This document shows, in pieces, positions 7,721 to 16,350 of a stretch of DNA of 45,163 nucleotides (positions are counted from its first letter, which is position 1; every line of letters begins with the position of its first letter). The translations under genes were made by a program, and so were the position numbers. The DNA lies in assembly GCA_028712795.1 (NCBI GenBank), contig JAQTPT010000032.1, positions 1 to 45,163 of the forward strand. Reading direction: 5' to 3'. Below the pieces are notes generated by a model. The model was not told the DNA's origin and searched no databases. It saw only the letters and a program-made list of their open reading frames with translations. The DNA comes from Methylococcales bacterium. GTDB lineage: Bacteria; Pseudomonadota; Gammaproteobacteria; Methylococcales; Methylomonadaceae.

Positions 7721-10153
7721 GTGAAAAAGCGTTCTAATAACACAGTTGACTCTGATGCTACAAAAACCATCGCAGCAAAACCGGAAGCGGACACGCCTGA
7801 CTCTGAATCTGTAAAAAATATTGAAGAAAAATCGGTATCAAGCACAGTTGATTCAAATTCCAGGAAAAGCGTAAAACCGCAGGCGGAAACAAAAGCCGTG
7901 ACTGCTAAAAAAAATGAAAAAGAAAAAGCAGCCGTACAAGCAACAGCCCCTGCAAAAACCATGGCTGCAAAAACCATGGTTGAAAAAAAAGAAGAGAATA
8001 AGCTTGATCCTGATTCCATAAAAATTATGGAAGCAAAGCATCATGATCCTTTTTCTATTTTGGGCCGCCATCAAAAGAACAATCAAATCCAGGTTAAAGT
8101 TTATCTGCCTTACGCAGAAACGGTTCACTTTAGCAATAATGGAGCGGCTCTTAACCGGATTACCGGGACGGATTTTTTTGAATATTACGCCAAGGACGGT
8201 GAGTTGCCGCAACACTACAAGTTGGTTTGGGTGGACAAAAGCGGCTATACCCACGAGGGTTATGACCCCTATGATTTTGGCACCCAATTTCCGGAATTTG
8301 ACCAACATTTGTTCGGTGAGGGCAAGCACTGGCATATTTACCAAAAATTAGGCGGTCACTTGCATACGGTTGATGGCATTGAGGGGGTTTTGTTTGCCGT
8401 ATGGGCTCCCAATGCGGGTCGAATCAGTGTGGTAGGAGACTTCAATCGCTGGGATGGGCGCTGCAATCCCATGCGCAATCTTGGCGGCAGCGGTATTTGG
8501 GAAATATTCATCCCCGGCTTGACGACTGGTTGCCTGTACAAATTTGAAATACTTAATCGCAATAGCAACGAGCTTCTACTTAAAACAGACCCTTACGGGC
8601 AAGAGTTTGAGTTCCGCCCAAACACCTCGTCAATTGTTATCAAGGAAAAAAGCTACACATGGCAGGACAAGCAATGGATGTCCCAGCGGGCAAAACACGA
8701 TTGGCTGCACGAACCCATGGCGATCTACGAAGTCCATCTGGGCTCGTGGCGGCGCGATAATCAGGGTAATTTCCTTACGTATCGGGAACTCGCAGTCGAG
8801 CTTGTAAACTATGTCAAATTGATGGGCTTTACCCATATCGAACTGCTGCCCATCACTGAGCACCCTTTTGATGGTTCATGGGGTTATCAGACCACCGGCT
8901 ATTTTGCGCCAACCAGCCGTCACGGCACGCCTGATGATTTCCGCTATTTTGTCGATGCCTGTCATCAAAAAGGCATAGGCATAATTCTTGATTGGGTTCC
9001 CGCACATTTCCCTAAAGATGCTTTTGCCCTGGCACGTTTCGACGGCAGCGCATTGTATGAGCATGAAGATCCACGTAAAGGCGAACACCGTGACTGGGGT
9101 ACGCTGATCTATAACTACGGACGTAATGAGGTTAAAAACTTTTTATTGTCCAGTGCGATTTTCTGGCTGGAAGAGTTTCACCTTGATGGCTTAAGAGTCG
9201 ACGCTGTCGCTTCCATGCTTTATCTCGATTATTCCCGCGAAGATAATGACTGGATCCCCAACATATATGGCGGCAATGAGAACCTGGAGGCCATCGATTT
9301 TTTCAGAGAGCTCAATACGGTCACTCATGATCTCCACCCTGGCACTGTCATGATGGCTGAAGAATCCACTTCATGGCCGCAAGTAACACGCCCGACATGG
9401 ACTGGCGGCCTGGGTTTCTCAATGAAATGGAATATGGGCTGGATGCACGATGTGCTCTCTTACATGAGAGAAGAGCCCATCCACCGCAAGTACCATCATG
9501 ACCAGCTCACTTTCGGAATGCTCTATGCATTTACGGAAAACTTCACACTGCCTTTTTCCCATGATGAAGTCGTTCATGGGAAAGGTTCATTAGTCAGTAA
9601 AATGCCGGGGGATGAATGGCAGCGCTACGCTAATTTACGGCTGTTATATACCTTCATGTATACGTATCCGGGCAAAAAGTTGTTGTTTATGGGGTGTGAA
9701 TTCGGGCAAGGCTCAGAGTGGGATGCAAATAGCCAGCTGGACTGGTATGTGCTGGATTACCCCCATCACAAGGGCGTGCAAACCTTAGTCAAAGATCTGA
9801 ATCAGCTCTATATAACGCATCCAGCTTTGTTCTCCCATGATTTTGACCATCATGGTTTTGAATGGATTGATTGTCATGATGTTGAACAGTCTATTATCAG
9901 TTATCGGCGTAAAAACCACTTCGAAGAGTTGATTATTGTCCTCAACTTCACCCCCGTTCCCAGAGAGAATTATAGGCTCGGCGTGCCTGAGGCCGGCACT
10001 TATAGCGAGATTTTTAATTCTGATTCAAAATATTATGATGGCAGCAACATGGGTAATGGCGTAATTACGTCTGAACCTACAAAGTGGATGAACCACCCGC
10101 ATTCCATCAACCTTACCTTGCCGCCTTTAGGGGCTTTGATATTGAAGTTATAG
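7721..10153 (+). CDS. glgB: 1,4-alpha-glucan branching enzyme with charged N-terminal tail
   Basis: The 810-aa product is a GH13 branching enzyme that creates alpha-1,6 branches in glycogen. After an atypical tail (residues 1 to about 102) the usual N terminus appears ([15 protein letters not shown]), then the CBM48 region ([20 protein letters not shown]), then the catalytic barrel from about 330 ([13 protein letters not shown]). The catalytic Asp494 ([10 protein letters not shown]) and Glu547 (MMAEEST) are 53 residues apart as in the E. coli enzyme, and [10 protein letters not shown] is intact. The tail is rich in Lys, Ala, Glu and Ser and contains loosely repeated units of the form DS(D/E/N)x..K.I/V. 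The GTG start has TGAGG upstream; a later start would remove part of the tail, but no better start with a ribosome site is visible. Confidence 0.95.
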   Translation: MKKRSNNTVDSDATKTIAAKPEADTPDSESVKNIEEKSVSSTVDSNSRKSVKPQAETKAVTAKKNEKEKAAVQATAPAKTMAAKTMVEKKEENKLDPDSIKIMEAKHHDPFSILGRHQKNNQIQVKVYLPYAETVHFSNNGAALNRITGTDFFEYYAKDGELPQHYKLVWVDKSGYTHEGYDPYDFGTQFPEFDQHLFGEGKHWHIYQKLGGHLHTVDGIEGVLFAVWAPNAGRISVVGDFNRWDGRCNPMRNLGGSGIWEIFIPGLTTGCLYKFEILNRNSNELLLKTDPYGQEFEFRPNTSSIVIKEKSYTWQDKQWMSQRAKHDWLHEPMAIYEVHLGSWRRDNQGNFLTYRELAVELVNYVKLMGFTHIELLPITEHPFDGSWGYQTTGYFAPTSRHGTPDDFRYFVDACHQKGIGIILDWVPAHFPKDAFALARFDGSALYEHEDPRKGEHRDWGTLIYNYGRNEVKNFLLSSAIFWLEEFHLDGLRVDAVASMLYLDYSREDNDWIPNIYGGNENLEAIDFFRELNTVTHDLHPGTVMMAEESTSWPQVTRPTWTGGLGFSMKWNMGWMHDVLSYMREEPIHRKYHHDQLTFGMLYAFTENFTLPFSHDEVVHGKGSLVSKMPGDEWQRYANLRLLYTFMYTYPGKKLLFMGCEFGQGSEWDANSQLDWYVLDYPHHKGVQTLVKDLNQLYITHPALFSHDFDHHGFEWIDCHDVEQSIISYRRKNHFEELIIVLNFTPVPRENYRLGVPEAGTYSEIFNSDSKYYDGSNMGNGVITSEPTKWMNHPHSINLTLPPLGALILKL

Positions 10154-10203
10154 TTACTGTGGGACGCTGTGCGCACCGGTATCACCTGGGTGCGCGCAGT
10201 AAC
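10153..10203. promoter_or_regulatory. Stable hairpin between glgB and glgA
   Basis: Outer arms GTTACTG (10153-10159) and CAGTAAC (10197-10203) pair perfectly. Inside them GTGCGCACC (10169-10177) can pair with GGTGCGC (10189-10195). The structure begins at the last base of the glgB stop codon and ends about 23 bp before the first glgA ATG. There is no T-run after it. It could be an RNA-processing or attenuation element that sets the GlgB:GlgA ratio, or a repeat copy; function is inference only. Confidence 0.5.
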
Positions 10204-10226
10204 CCTGCAACTGTAAATGATTGTAG

Positions 10227-11666
10227 ATGCATATGAAAAAAATACTTTTTGTCACCAGTGAAGCGCACCCTCTTATTAAAACCGGAGGCCTTGCTGATGT
10301 TTGCGGCAGTTTGCCTAAAGCATTAGCTGAATTGTCCCAAGATATAAAACTGATTATCCCCAATTATCAAGCTTTAAAAACCACTGAAAAAATCCGTTTC
10401 CTTTGTTCCTTGCGTGTAGACAACCGGAACATAAATATTCTTGAAACCCGTATGCCTGATAGTGATGTCATTGTCTGGCTGGTTGATTATCCTGCTTACT
10501 ACAATTTTCCGGGCAACCCGTATGTTGACGAACTGGGCGAACCCTGGCTTAACAATGCCGAACGGTTTGCGTTATTTTGCCGTATCGCTGTTGAAGCCGC
10601 GATGGGAAGAGTGCATCAGGACTGGAAGCCCGATGTAGTCCATTGTAATGACTGGCAAACCGGTTTAGTCCCTGCTTTATTGTCACTTGAGCATAATCGG
10701 CCATCAACAGTGTTTACGATTCATAATATGGCTTATCAGGGCCTATTTCCTGGCAGAACAGCCGCCGTATTAAATTTACCGGGCAAATTATGGCATCCGG
10801 CCGGACTGGAGTTTCATGAAATGCTGTCTTTTATTAAAGGCGGTCTTATTTATGCGGATTACATCACCACTGTTAGTCCGACCTATGCGCTGGAAATTCA
10901 AACTCCGGAATTTGGTTATGGCCTTGAGGGGTTGTTAGAGCATCGAAAAGAATCTTTAGGCGGCATCATTAATGGTATTGATTTGGAACAATGGAATCCT
11001 GAAGACGATCGCTATATTGCTCAGAACTATACAGCCGCAACGATCCATAAAAAGCGGATTAACAAGGCTGAATTACAAAAGAGATTTGGGTTGCCAATTA
11101 TCGATGACACTCCCCTCTTTGGACTGATCGGTCGACTGGTGGAGCAAAAAGGCATAGACCTTATTTTAGAATCGCTTCCAGAAATGGTTACCATGGGCTT
11201 GCAGTTTGTCTTGCTTGGCAGTGGCGATAAAGACTTTGAAAAACAGCTACAAAAGTTGGCGGATTTATATCCGGATAAAATCGCGATAACCATTGGCTAC
11301 GATGAATCCCTGGCCCATCTGATTGAGGCGGGCGCTGATGTTTTCCTGATGCCATCACGATTTGAACCCTGCGGCTTGAACCAAATGTACAGCCAACGTT
11401 ACGGTACTATCCCTATAGTCAGAAAAACCGGTGGCCTGGCCGATACGGTCACTGATACCTTGCCTGAAACAATAGCCAATGATACGGCAAGCGGTATTGT
11501 ATTCAACGAAGCCAGTTCCGGGGCTTTGCTTGAATCTATCAAGCGCGCTCTGATTTTATATAGCTCCGCGGGTACCTGGAAGAAAATACAGACAAATGCC
11601 ATGAAAAAAGATTTCTCCTGGCAACACAGCGCTGAGCTTTATCTGGCCTTATATAAAAATCTTTGA
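10227..11666 (+). CDS. glgA: Glycogen synthase (ADP-glucose type)
   Basis: The 479-aa GT5 enzyme transfers glucose from ADP-glucose to the growing alpha-1,4 chain in the cytoplasm. The N-terminal KKILFVTSEAHPLIKTGGLADV contains the KTGGL substrate loop; HCNDWQTGLVPALL and TIHNMAYQG are conserved Rossmann-domain blocks; the C-terminal domain has GLIGRLVEQKG and PSRFEPCGLNQMYSQRYGTIPIVRKTGGLADTV with the catalytic Glu of the EPCG motif. Length is standard. Two possible ATG starts lie at 10227 and 10233 with no clear Shine-Dalgarno; the second (MKKILF) fits family starts better. It follows glgB by about 75 bp and is followed at 14 bp by a small gene, all on one strand. Confidence 0.95.
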   Translation: MHMKKILFVTSEAHPLIKTGGLADVCGSLPKALAELSQDIKLIIPNYQALKTTEKIRFLCSLRVDNRNINILETRMPDSDVIVWLVDYPAYYNFPGNPYVDELGEPWLNNAERFALFCRIAVEAAMGRVHQDWKPDVVHCNDWQTGLVPALLSLEHNRPSTVFTIHNMAYQGLFPGRTAAVLNLPGKLWHPAGLEFHEMLSFIKGGLIYADYITTVSPTYALEIQTPEFGYGLEGLLEHRKESLGGIINGIDLEQWNPEDDRYIAQNYTAATIHKKRINKAELQKRFGLPIIDDTPLFGLIGRLVEQKGIDLILESLPEMVTMGLQFVLLGSGDKDFEKQLQKLADLYPDKIAITIGYDESLAHLIEAGADVFLMPSRFEPCGLNQMYSQRYGTIPIVRKTGGLADTVTDTLPETIANDTASGIVFNEASSGALLESIKRALILYSSAGTWKKIQTNAMKKDFSWQHSAELYLALYKNL

Positions 11667-11680
11667 AGCGATTGCAAAGA

Positions 11681-11857
11681 ATGAATAAACCCGAATGGCG
11701 CAGTAATTTTGTTTATTTTCAAGACGTCAAGATAGACAAAATATCAGTGAGGGCGGCGTGTCTCTCGCAGGAAGCCGCCCAGGTGGATGTATGCGGATCA
11801 GATCCGGAAATAATCGGAGTCAATGTGCGGGTTTCATTTAAAGGAGACAAGGGATGA
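11681..11857 (+). CDS. Small protein coupled to the CBM21-EEP gene
   Basis: A 58-codon frame starts with ATG 14 bp after the glgA stop (MNKPEWRSNFVYFQDVKIDK...) and ends in the ATGA that starts the next gene, a layout typical of translational coupling. I do not recognise the protein. It has no signal peptide or membrane segment, is soluble-looking, and contains two Cys residues and a C-terminal basic end (RVSFKGDKG). Its location between glgA and a glycogen-binding-type protein suggests a role in the same process, but this rests on context only. It could also be a leader peptide used mainly for coupling. Confidence 0.5.
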   Translation: MNKPEWRSNFVYFQDVKIDKISVRAACLSQEAAQVDVCGSDPEIIGVNVRVSFKGDKG

Positions 11858-13359
11858 ATGAAATTCAGCTGCTGTATGCAGAAAATGTAATCACCCGGAA
11901 AAAAAGAATTCTTCAGCAGGAATTATCGTTTTTTATGCGGGTGGAAAACTTGAGCCATGACAAAACGGTTGATGTTATTTGGGCAGGTGAGGATGGTGAG
12001 TGGCGTACGCTATCAGCAGCCTGGCACAGCAGTCTGGATCAAGATAAAGAGTATTGGCGGGCTCAAATAACGGTTAATGGCACCGCTGATAAATCACTCC
12101 CGGGTAATATCCAGTTTGCCGTGCGTTATCAAGCAAAGGGAGTAGAATATTGGGATAATAACGGAGGCCAGAATTATTTTAGCCAGGCCGACTCAGGAAT
12201 TAATGTGGTCTCCACACAACCGGTGCTTAACATTGGTTTTGAGTCCCGGCTGAGTGATGGTCAGCAGTACGTTCCTGTCACCGTGTCGGTAAACCAGTCT
12301 GTTCATGCCAAAGCAGTCACTATCCATTGGACAACAGACAATTGGGAGCACACGCATCTTGCCTCCTGCCAATTTAAAAGAAATTATTGGGATGAAACGC
12401 GGCGCAGTCATGCCAGGAATCCGAATCAATACGGCGCTCAGATTTGGCACGGATTACTCAATATAGATGATGCTTTTCGATTGCAATACACTATTTCCTG
12501 TGAATGCAGCGATCAGGTTTTATGGGACAATAACGAGGGCAAAAATTACTCGATTAGTCATCTACCGCTCAGTGTGATGATTCTTAATCTGCATTGTTAT
12601 CAGGAAGAAAATCAGGACATCAAGTTTTCACAAATAGCTAAAGCAATTACCGATCTGGAAATTGATGTTGTTTGCCTTCAGGAGGTCGCTGAATTATGGA
12701 ACGATGGGCACGGGGATTGGAACACCAATTCGGCCAAAATAATAAATGACCGTCTCGATTCGCCCTATCATCTTTACACGGATTGGTCGCATCTGGGTTT
12801 TGATAAATACCGCGAAGGGGTTGCCATCTTGAGCCGGTTTCCGATATTAAAACAGGAATCTAAATACGTGTCGAATAGCCATAGCGCCCATAGTATAGAT
12901 TCCAGGAAAGTAGTCATGGCACAAGTTCATGTTCCCTGCATGGGCTTAATCAATTTTTTCTCGGCGCATTTAAGCTGGTGGGATGGCGGCTTTCCCGAGC
13001 AATTTAAAAGATTGGGCAAATGGGCTGCCAGTAACCAAACTGGAGATGTCAGCGGAACTTTGCTGTGTGGTGATTTTAATATCGCGGCGGGTTCAGAAGG
13101 CTATGATCTGGTGGTCAAATCCAATGAATATGACGACCAGTTTTTAGCCGCCACCTCCCAAGGCGTGTTTGAGAAAATATTTAAAGTTATAGACCCGCAT
13201 TGGCAACATTATCTTGCCGATGATTACCGCATTGATTATATTTTCATGAACAAAGGAAGTGGTTTACGTGTCACTTCAGGAAAGGTGCTGTTTACTGATG
13301 AAGACTATGGCAGGGTTTCGGATCATTGTGGTTATGTTATGACCTTTGAACCTAAATGA
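11854..13359 (+). CDS. Tandem CBM21 glycogen-binding domains fused to an EEP hydrolase domain
   Basis: Three domains are readable in 501 aa. Residues about 20-110 form a CBM21-like module (MRVENLSHDKTVDVIW..., ending YWDNNGGQNY); residues about 130-233 form a second (VTIHWTTDNWEH..., ending LWDNNEGKNY). CBM21 is the glycogen-targeting module of eukaryotic PP1 regulatory subunits and some glucoamylases. Residues about 240-500 form an endonuclease/exonuclease/phosphatase domain with every catalytic motif intact: Asn245 (ILNLH), Glu277 (VCLQEV), His372 (SAHLSWW), Asp407 and Asn409 (CGDFN), Asp461 (RIDYIF) and the terminal Asp490-His491 (SDH). No signal peptide, so probably cytoplasmic. The start overlaps the preceding small gene (ATGA) in the glgA operon. 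Substrate unknown: a phosphomonoester or diester on or near glycogen is the natural guess. The EEP fold also includes DNases and sphingomyelinases. Confidence 0.8.
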   Translation: MNEIQLLYAENVITRKKRILQQELSFFMRVENLSHDKTVDVIWAGEDGEWRTLSAAWHSSLDQDKEYWRAQITVNGTADKSLPGNIQFAVRYQAKGVEYWDNNGGQNYFSQADSGINVVSTQPVLNIGFESRLSDGQQYVPVTVSVNQSVHAKAVTIHWTTDNWEHTHLASCQFKRNYWDETRRSHARNPNQYGAQIWHGLLNIDDAFRLQYTISCECSDQVLWDNNEGKNYSISHLPLSVMILNLHCYQEENQDIKFSQIAKAITDLEIDVVCLQEVAELWNDGHGDWNTNSAKIINDRLDSPYHLYTDWSHLGFDKYREGVAILSRFPILKQESKYVSNSHSAHSIDSRKVVMAQVHVPCMGLINFFSAHLSWWDGGFPEQFKRLGKWAASNQTGDVSGTLLCGDFNIAAGSEGYDLVVKSNEYDDQFLAATSQGVFEKIFKVIDPHWQHYLADDYRIDYIFMNKGSGLRVTSGKVLFTDEDYGRVSDHCGYVMTFEPK

Positions 13360-13466
13360 ATCAGGCCGTTTCGTGCATCTGTCAACAGCGTCACCGAACC
13401 ATCAAATCCATTCAGTAAGATGAACAAAAATAATAATGAAAACTTGGAACTCCACAAGGTGAAGAT

Positions 13467-15062
13467 ATGCAAATAGCAGAACACTATGCGATGCCTGTCC
13501 ATGGGCATTTGGGCGGCTATTTTCAAAGAGTCAATGATTATAATGATAAATTTGATATCCGCTGGGGGAAAATAGAATTTGATGTATTTTTTGGTGCTCA
13601 GGCTAATGTAAAAGTTATTCTTAAAGTGTATCGTGACCATGGGCAATGTGAAAAGTACATTGTTGATACCGACGCCTTTGATATCCAATGGGATCGTCAC
13701 AAGCGCAGCACTCGCGACTTTTATATACTCCCGTTTTCCAATAACCTTGGTCCGGTTAACTGCGTCAAGTTTTCTTTCATTATCCATCTTGATGAGCATT
13801 CTATTCCCTCTCAAAATGACTACATTTTTATGGACAGCCATCAGGCGCGGGATGGACATCCGCAGTATCGAAAGATCACCGGCGAATGGGCAACCCCTAA
13901 CGCCTATCGTACTTATGAGCTGAACGCAGCGGAATTACAGAGCGACGTGGACTGGTACAACCACCATTTTGAATCTTTGAACCTTATCCCTAAATTTACC
14001 AAAGGTCAGCTATACCATCCTTATCATCCCAAACGTTTTATCCATGATCATATAGATAAGGTCATCCGCAGCAAGTGGGAAAATCCTGGCCGGTTGTGTA
14101 CCATCAAAGTCAGTGTTGACTGCATTGATGACGCGGATTTTATTTCCCATTTGATTCATGCCAGTCATCAGGGCGTTTTTGTTCAGTGTATTGTGGACTG
14201 GCGCAAGATGACGCTCACCAACAGCCACAACTATGCCCGTCTGAAGCGTGCCAGAGTTGAATTGATAGGCGTCTTTTGCAGTCCCAAGCATCATCTCATT
14301 GAAGTTGAGCCGGACATGCATACTAAGTTTGTTATTTTTAACGATGAGGACAGCATACTGGGTTCCTTTAATATCACCTTCGACCGCTGGTGGGCAAATT
14401 GGGAGTCCGGGATGACTTTTCATACCAAGGGTGTTTGCCGTCTGCTCGACAACATCTTCCAGAGCCAACGCGGCGGTGTTAATCAGCGATATGGCATTAA
14501 CCCTTTAAGCCATTTCAATTTGCTCTACACCTTCGGCCGGCATGTGATGCTCAACGGCAAGCTTTACCGTCCCCATCATGCCATTCTGGCCGAAATCCAT
14601 CATGCCCGGCATTCGATTAAACTGTGTTTGTTTTTAATGGGCGACCTGTTGGGTGATCATCATGATAGCGTGGTCGATGCCTTGATACACGCTCAGGACA
14701 GGGGGGTTTATGTGCATATTTTGTTTAATGGACATTTGGCCAGGCAGGGGAGGATCGGCGTAGAGCGGTCGATGGCTGATGAGCTAAATCGCCCGTTGTT
14801 GCCAGCAGTGCAACGGCTAAAAAATGCCGGCATTCCGGTTGGTTTGGTGTACGGGCAAGACGATCATCCCGTTCCTTATTCGCCTATTCATTCCAAGTAT
14901 TGTGTCATCGACGATTCGATTGTCATAGAAGGCAGTTTTAACTGGTACAACACGTCTGTTTTTTCCCATGACTTGGTTGTAATTGTTAATAATCATCAGG
15001 TAGCGCAACCTTACCTTTACGAGTTTGAGCAAATACAGCACTCATTCAGAGTTTTTTACTAA
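13467..15062 (+). CDS. Phospholipase-D-like protein with two HKD motifs
   Basis: The 531-aa protein has a PLD-type catalytic pair. The first motif has His285-x-Lys287 with GSFN at 299-302, but the usual Asp position is Asn292, with Asp293 next to it; the second is canonical, His475-x-Lys477, Asp482, GSFNW from 489. PLD enzymes use a two-motif active site to cleave phosphodiesters in lipids or nucleic acids. The first 150 residues are not PLD; they look like a beta-rich domain (KIEFDVFFGAQANVKVILKVY, CVKFSFIIHLDE), possibly another carbohydrate-binding module, though I cannot assign a family. No signal peptide. AAGGTG precedes the ATG. It follows the CBM21-EEP gene by 107 bp on the same strand, so two unrelated phosphodiesterase-type domains sit side by side in a glycogen locus. 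Confidence 0.8.
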   Translation: MQIAEHYAMPVHGHLGGYFQRVNDYNDKFDIRWGKIEFDVFFGAQANVKVILKVYRDHGQCEKYIVDTDAFDIQWDRHKRSTRDFYILPFSNNLGPVNCVKFSFIIHLDEHSIPSQNDYIFMDSHQARDGHPQYRKITGEWATPNAYRTYELNAAELQSDVDWYNHHFESLNLIPKFTKGQLYHPYHPKRFIHDHIDKVIRSKWENPGRLCTIKVSVDCIDDADFISHLIHASHQGVFVQCIVDWRKMTLTNSHNYARLKRARVELIGVFCSPKHHLIEVEPDMHTKFVIFNDEDSILGSFNITFDRWWANWESGMTFHTKGVCRLLDNIFQSQRGGVNQRYGINPLSHFNLLYTFGRHVMLNGKLYRPHHAILAEIHHARHSIKLCLFLMGDLLGDHHDSVVDALIHAQDRGVYVHILFNGHLARQGRIGVERSMADELNRPLLPAVQRLKNAGIPVGLVYGQDDHPVPYSPIHSKYCVIDDSIVIEGSFNWYNTSVFSHDLVVIVNNHQVAQPYLYEFEQIQHSFRVFY

Positions 15063-15257
15063 CGATCATGAAGATGCTTTCATCACCCCGGAGAATGAAA
15101 AATGTATTTTCATGGTAATTTGCGGTGGCGTTTTCAAAATTATTTGTCGATTTGTTAGCGCCGCTAAGAATCCAATTTAGGAAAACTCATATCATTTTTT
15201 TTGCTGATTCATGGCCTGGAATATTGAAACAAACACTGCTTTACTGAATTCAAACTG

Positions 15258-15286
15258 TTGACTGGACGGTCTTGGACGTGTAAATA
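15258..15286 (+). promoter_or_regulatory. Possible sigma-70 promoter of the esterase pair
   Basis: TTGACT (15258-15263) and TAAATA (15281-15286) are separated by exactly 17 bp in the 250-bp gap upstream of the acetyl esterase gene. The -35 is close to consensus, the -10 only half. The gap contains no gene. If real, the two esterases are transcribed independently of glgB-glgA. Confidence 0.35.
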
Positions 15287-15339
15287 ATCCTGTAATAATT
15301 GCCATGTTATAAAGGGTGATGTTTTTGAGGGTGGCATTA

Positions 15340-16323
15340 ATGTCAGACGACAATAAAAGCGTTATGGATACGATGCAATACAATTTTGATCCAACTTATG
15401 GGTATTCGCTTAACCAATTGCTGGCTGTGAAAACGCCGAAAGAACCAAAGGATTTTGATAGTTTTTGGCAACATCGCTATCAAAATGCATTGACCGTTGA
15501 CCCGCAACCCCGCACAAAAATCCTGTCTGAAGATAATCAGGGCTGGCGCGTATTTGAGATAACTTACACGTCCACCGATAATTTTTCTATTCGAGGCTGG
15601 TTATTGGTGCCGATCTCCGGGGTGATTAAGCGTGGCTTTATCGTCGGGCACGGATATGGCGGGCGTGATGAGCCTGACTTTCATTTACCCTTCAAAGACG
15701 CTGCCTTGTTGTTTCCCTGTTTTCGTGGCTTAGGGCGCAGTGCCCATCCCCCCATTTCTTCCGAGCCGAATTGGCATGTGTTGCACAATATTGACCAGAG
15801 AGACCGTTATATTCTGGGCGGTTGTGTTGAAGATGTGTGGTTGGCAGTCACTTCCATGTTGGAACTGTTTCCACATCTGGCTGGACACCTAGGCTATTTG
15901 GGCATCAGTTTTGGCGGTGGAATTGGCGCTTTGGCGCTGGCGTGGGAGTTGCGAATAAGTAAAGGCCACCTCAATATGCCTACGTTTGGCCATCACCCCT
16001 TGCGCTTAAGACTTCCCAGCAATGGCAGCGTACAGAGCGTTCAGCGGTATTATCAGACCCATAAAAAACAGACGCTTAAGGTCTTGCGTTATTACGATGC
16101 GGCTCTGGCGGCGAAGCGAATTTCGATGCCCATGCACTGTGCGTGCGCAAAATTTGATCCCTGTGTCGCTCCTCCCGGACAGTTTGCAATATACAATGCT
16201 ATACCTGGTAATAAACAGTTATTCATTCTGGATGCAGGACATCACAATTATCCCAATCAGGCTCGGCAAGAGTCCGAACTCATTAACGAACTTGATGCTT
16301 TTTTTGAACCGCTTAGCGAATAA
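15340..16323 (+). CDS. Acetyl esterase, CE7 (acetylxylan esterase/cephalosporin C deacetylase) family
   Basis: The 327-aa alpha/beta hydrolase has the CE7 layout: an N-terminal DPTYGYSLNQLLAVKTPKEPKDFDSFW segment, an oxyanion region FIVGHGYGGRDEPD, the nucleophile elbow GISFGGG (Ser190), an acid in CAKFDPCVAPPGQ and the catalytic His in LDAGHHNYPNQ. CE7 enzymes remove acetyl groups from small sugars and oligosaccharides, usually in the cytoplasm; no signal peptide is seen here. The start chosen (15340) has GAGGGTGG upstream; a frame start at 15316 has only a crowded site. It lies 27 bp before a second esterase gene. Its place after the glycogen-linked genes suggests action on acetylated glucans or oligosaccharides, which is inference. 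Confidence 0.8.
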   Translation: MSDDNKSVMDTMQYNFDPTYGYSLNQLLAVKTPKEPKDFDSFWQHRYQNALTVDPQPRTKILSEDNQGWRVFEITYTSTDNFSIRGWLLVPISGVIKRGFIVGHGYGGRDEPDFHLPFKDAALLFPCFRGLGRSAHPPISSEPNWHVLHNIDQRDRYILGGCVEDVWLAVTSMLELFPHLAGHLGYLGISFGGGIGALALAWELRISKGHLNMPTFGHHPLRLRLPSNGSVQSVQRYYQTHKKQTLKVLRYYDAALAAKRISMPMHCACAKFDPCVAPPGQFAIYNAIPGNKQLFILDAGHHNYPNQARQESELINELDAFFEPLSE

Positions 16324-16350
16324 TTAAACAGATATGCACTGGAAATTCAG

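Noticed and set aside
13332..13859. Minus-strand 175-codon frame
   Set aside because: It is antisense to the start of the PLD-like gene, has no ribosome site, and reads as unrelated sequence.
15316..15339. Earlier start for the CE7 esterase
   Set aside because: The ATG at 15316 has its AAAGGG only about 3 nt away; the ATG at 15340 has a well-spaced GAGGGTGG and better fits the family start.
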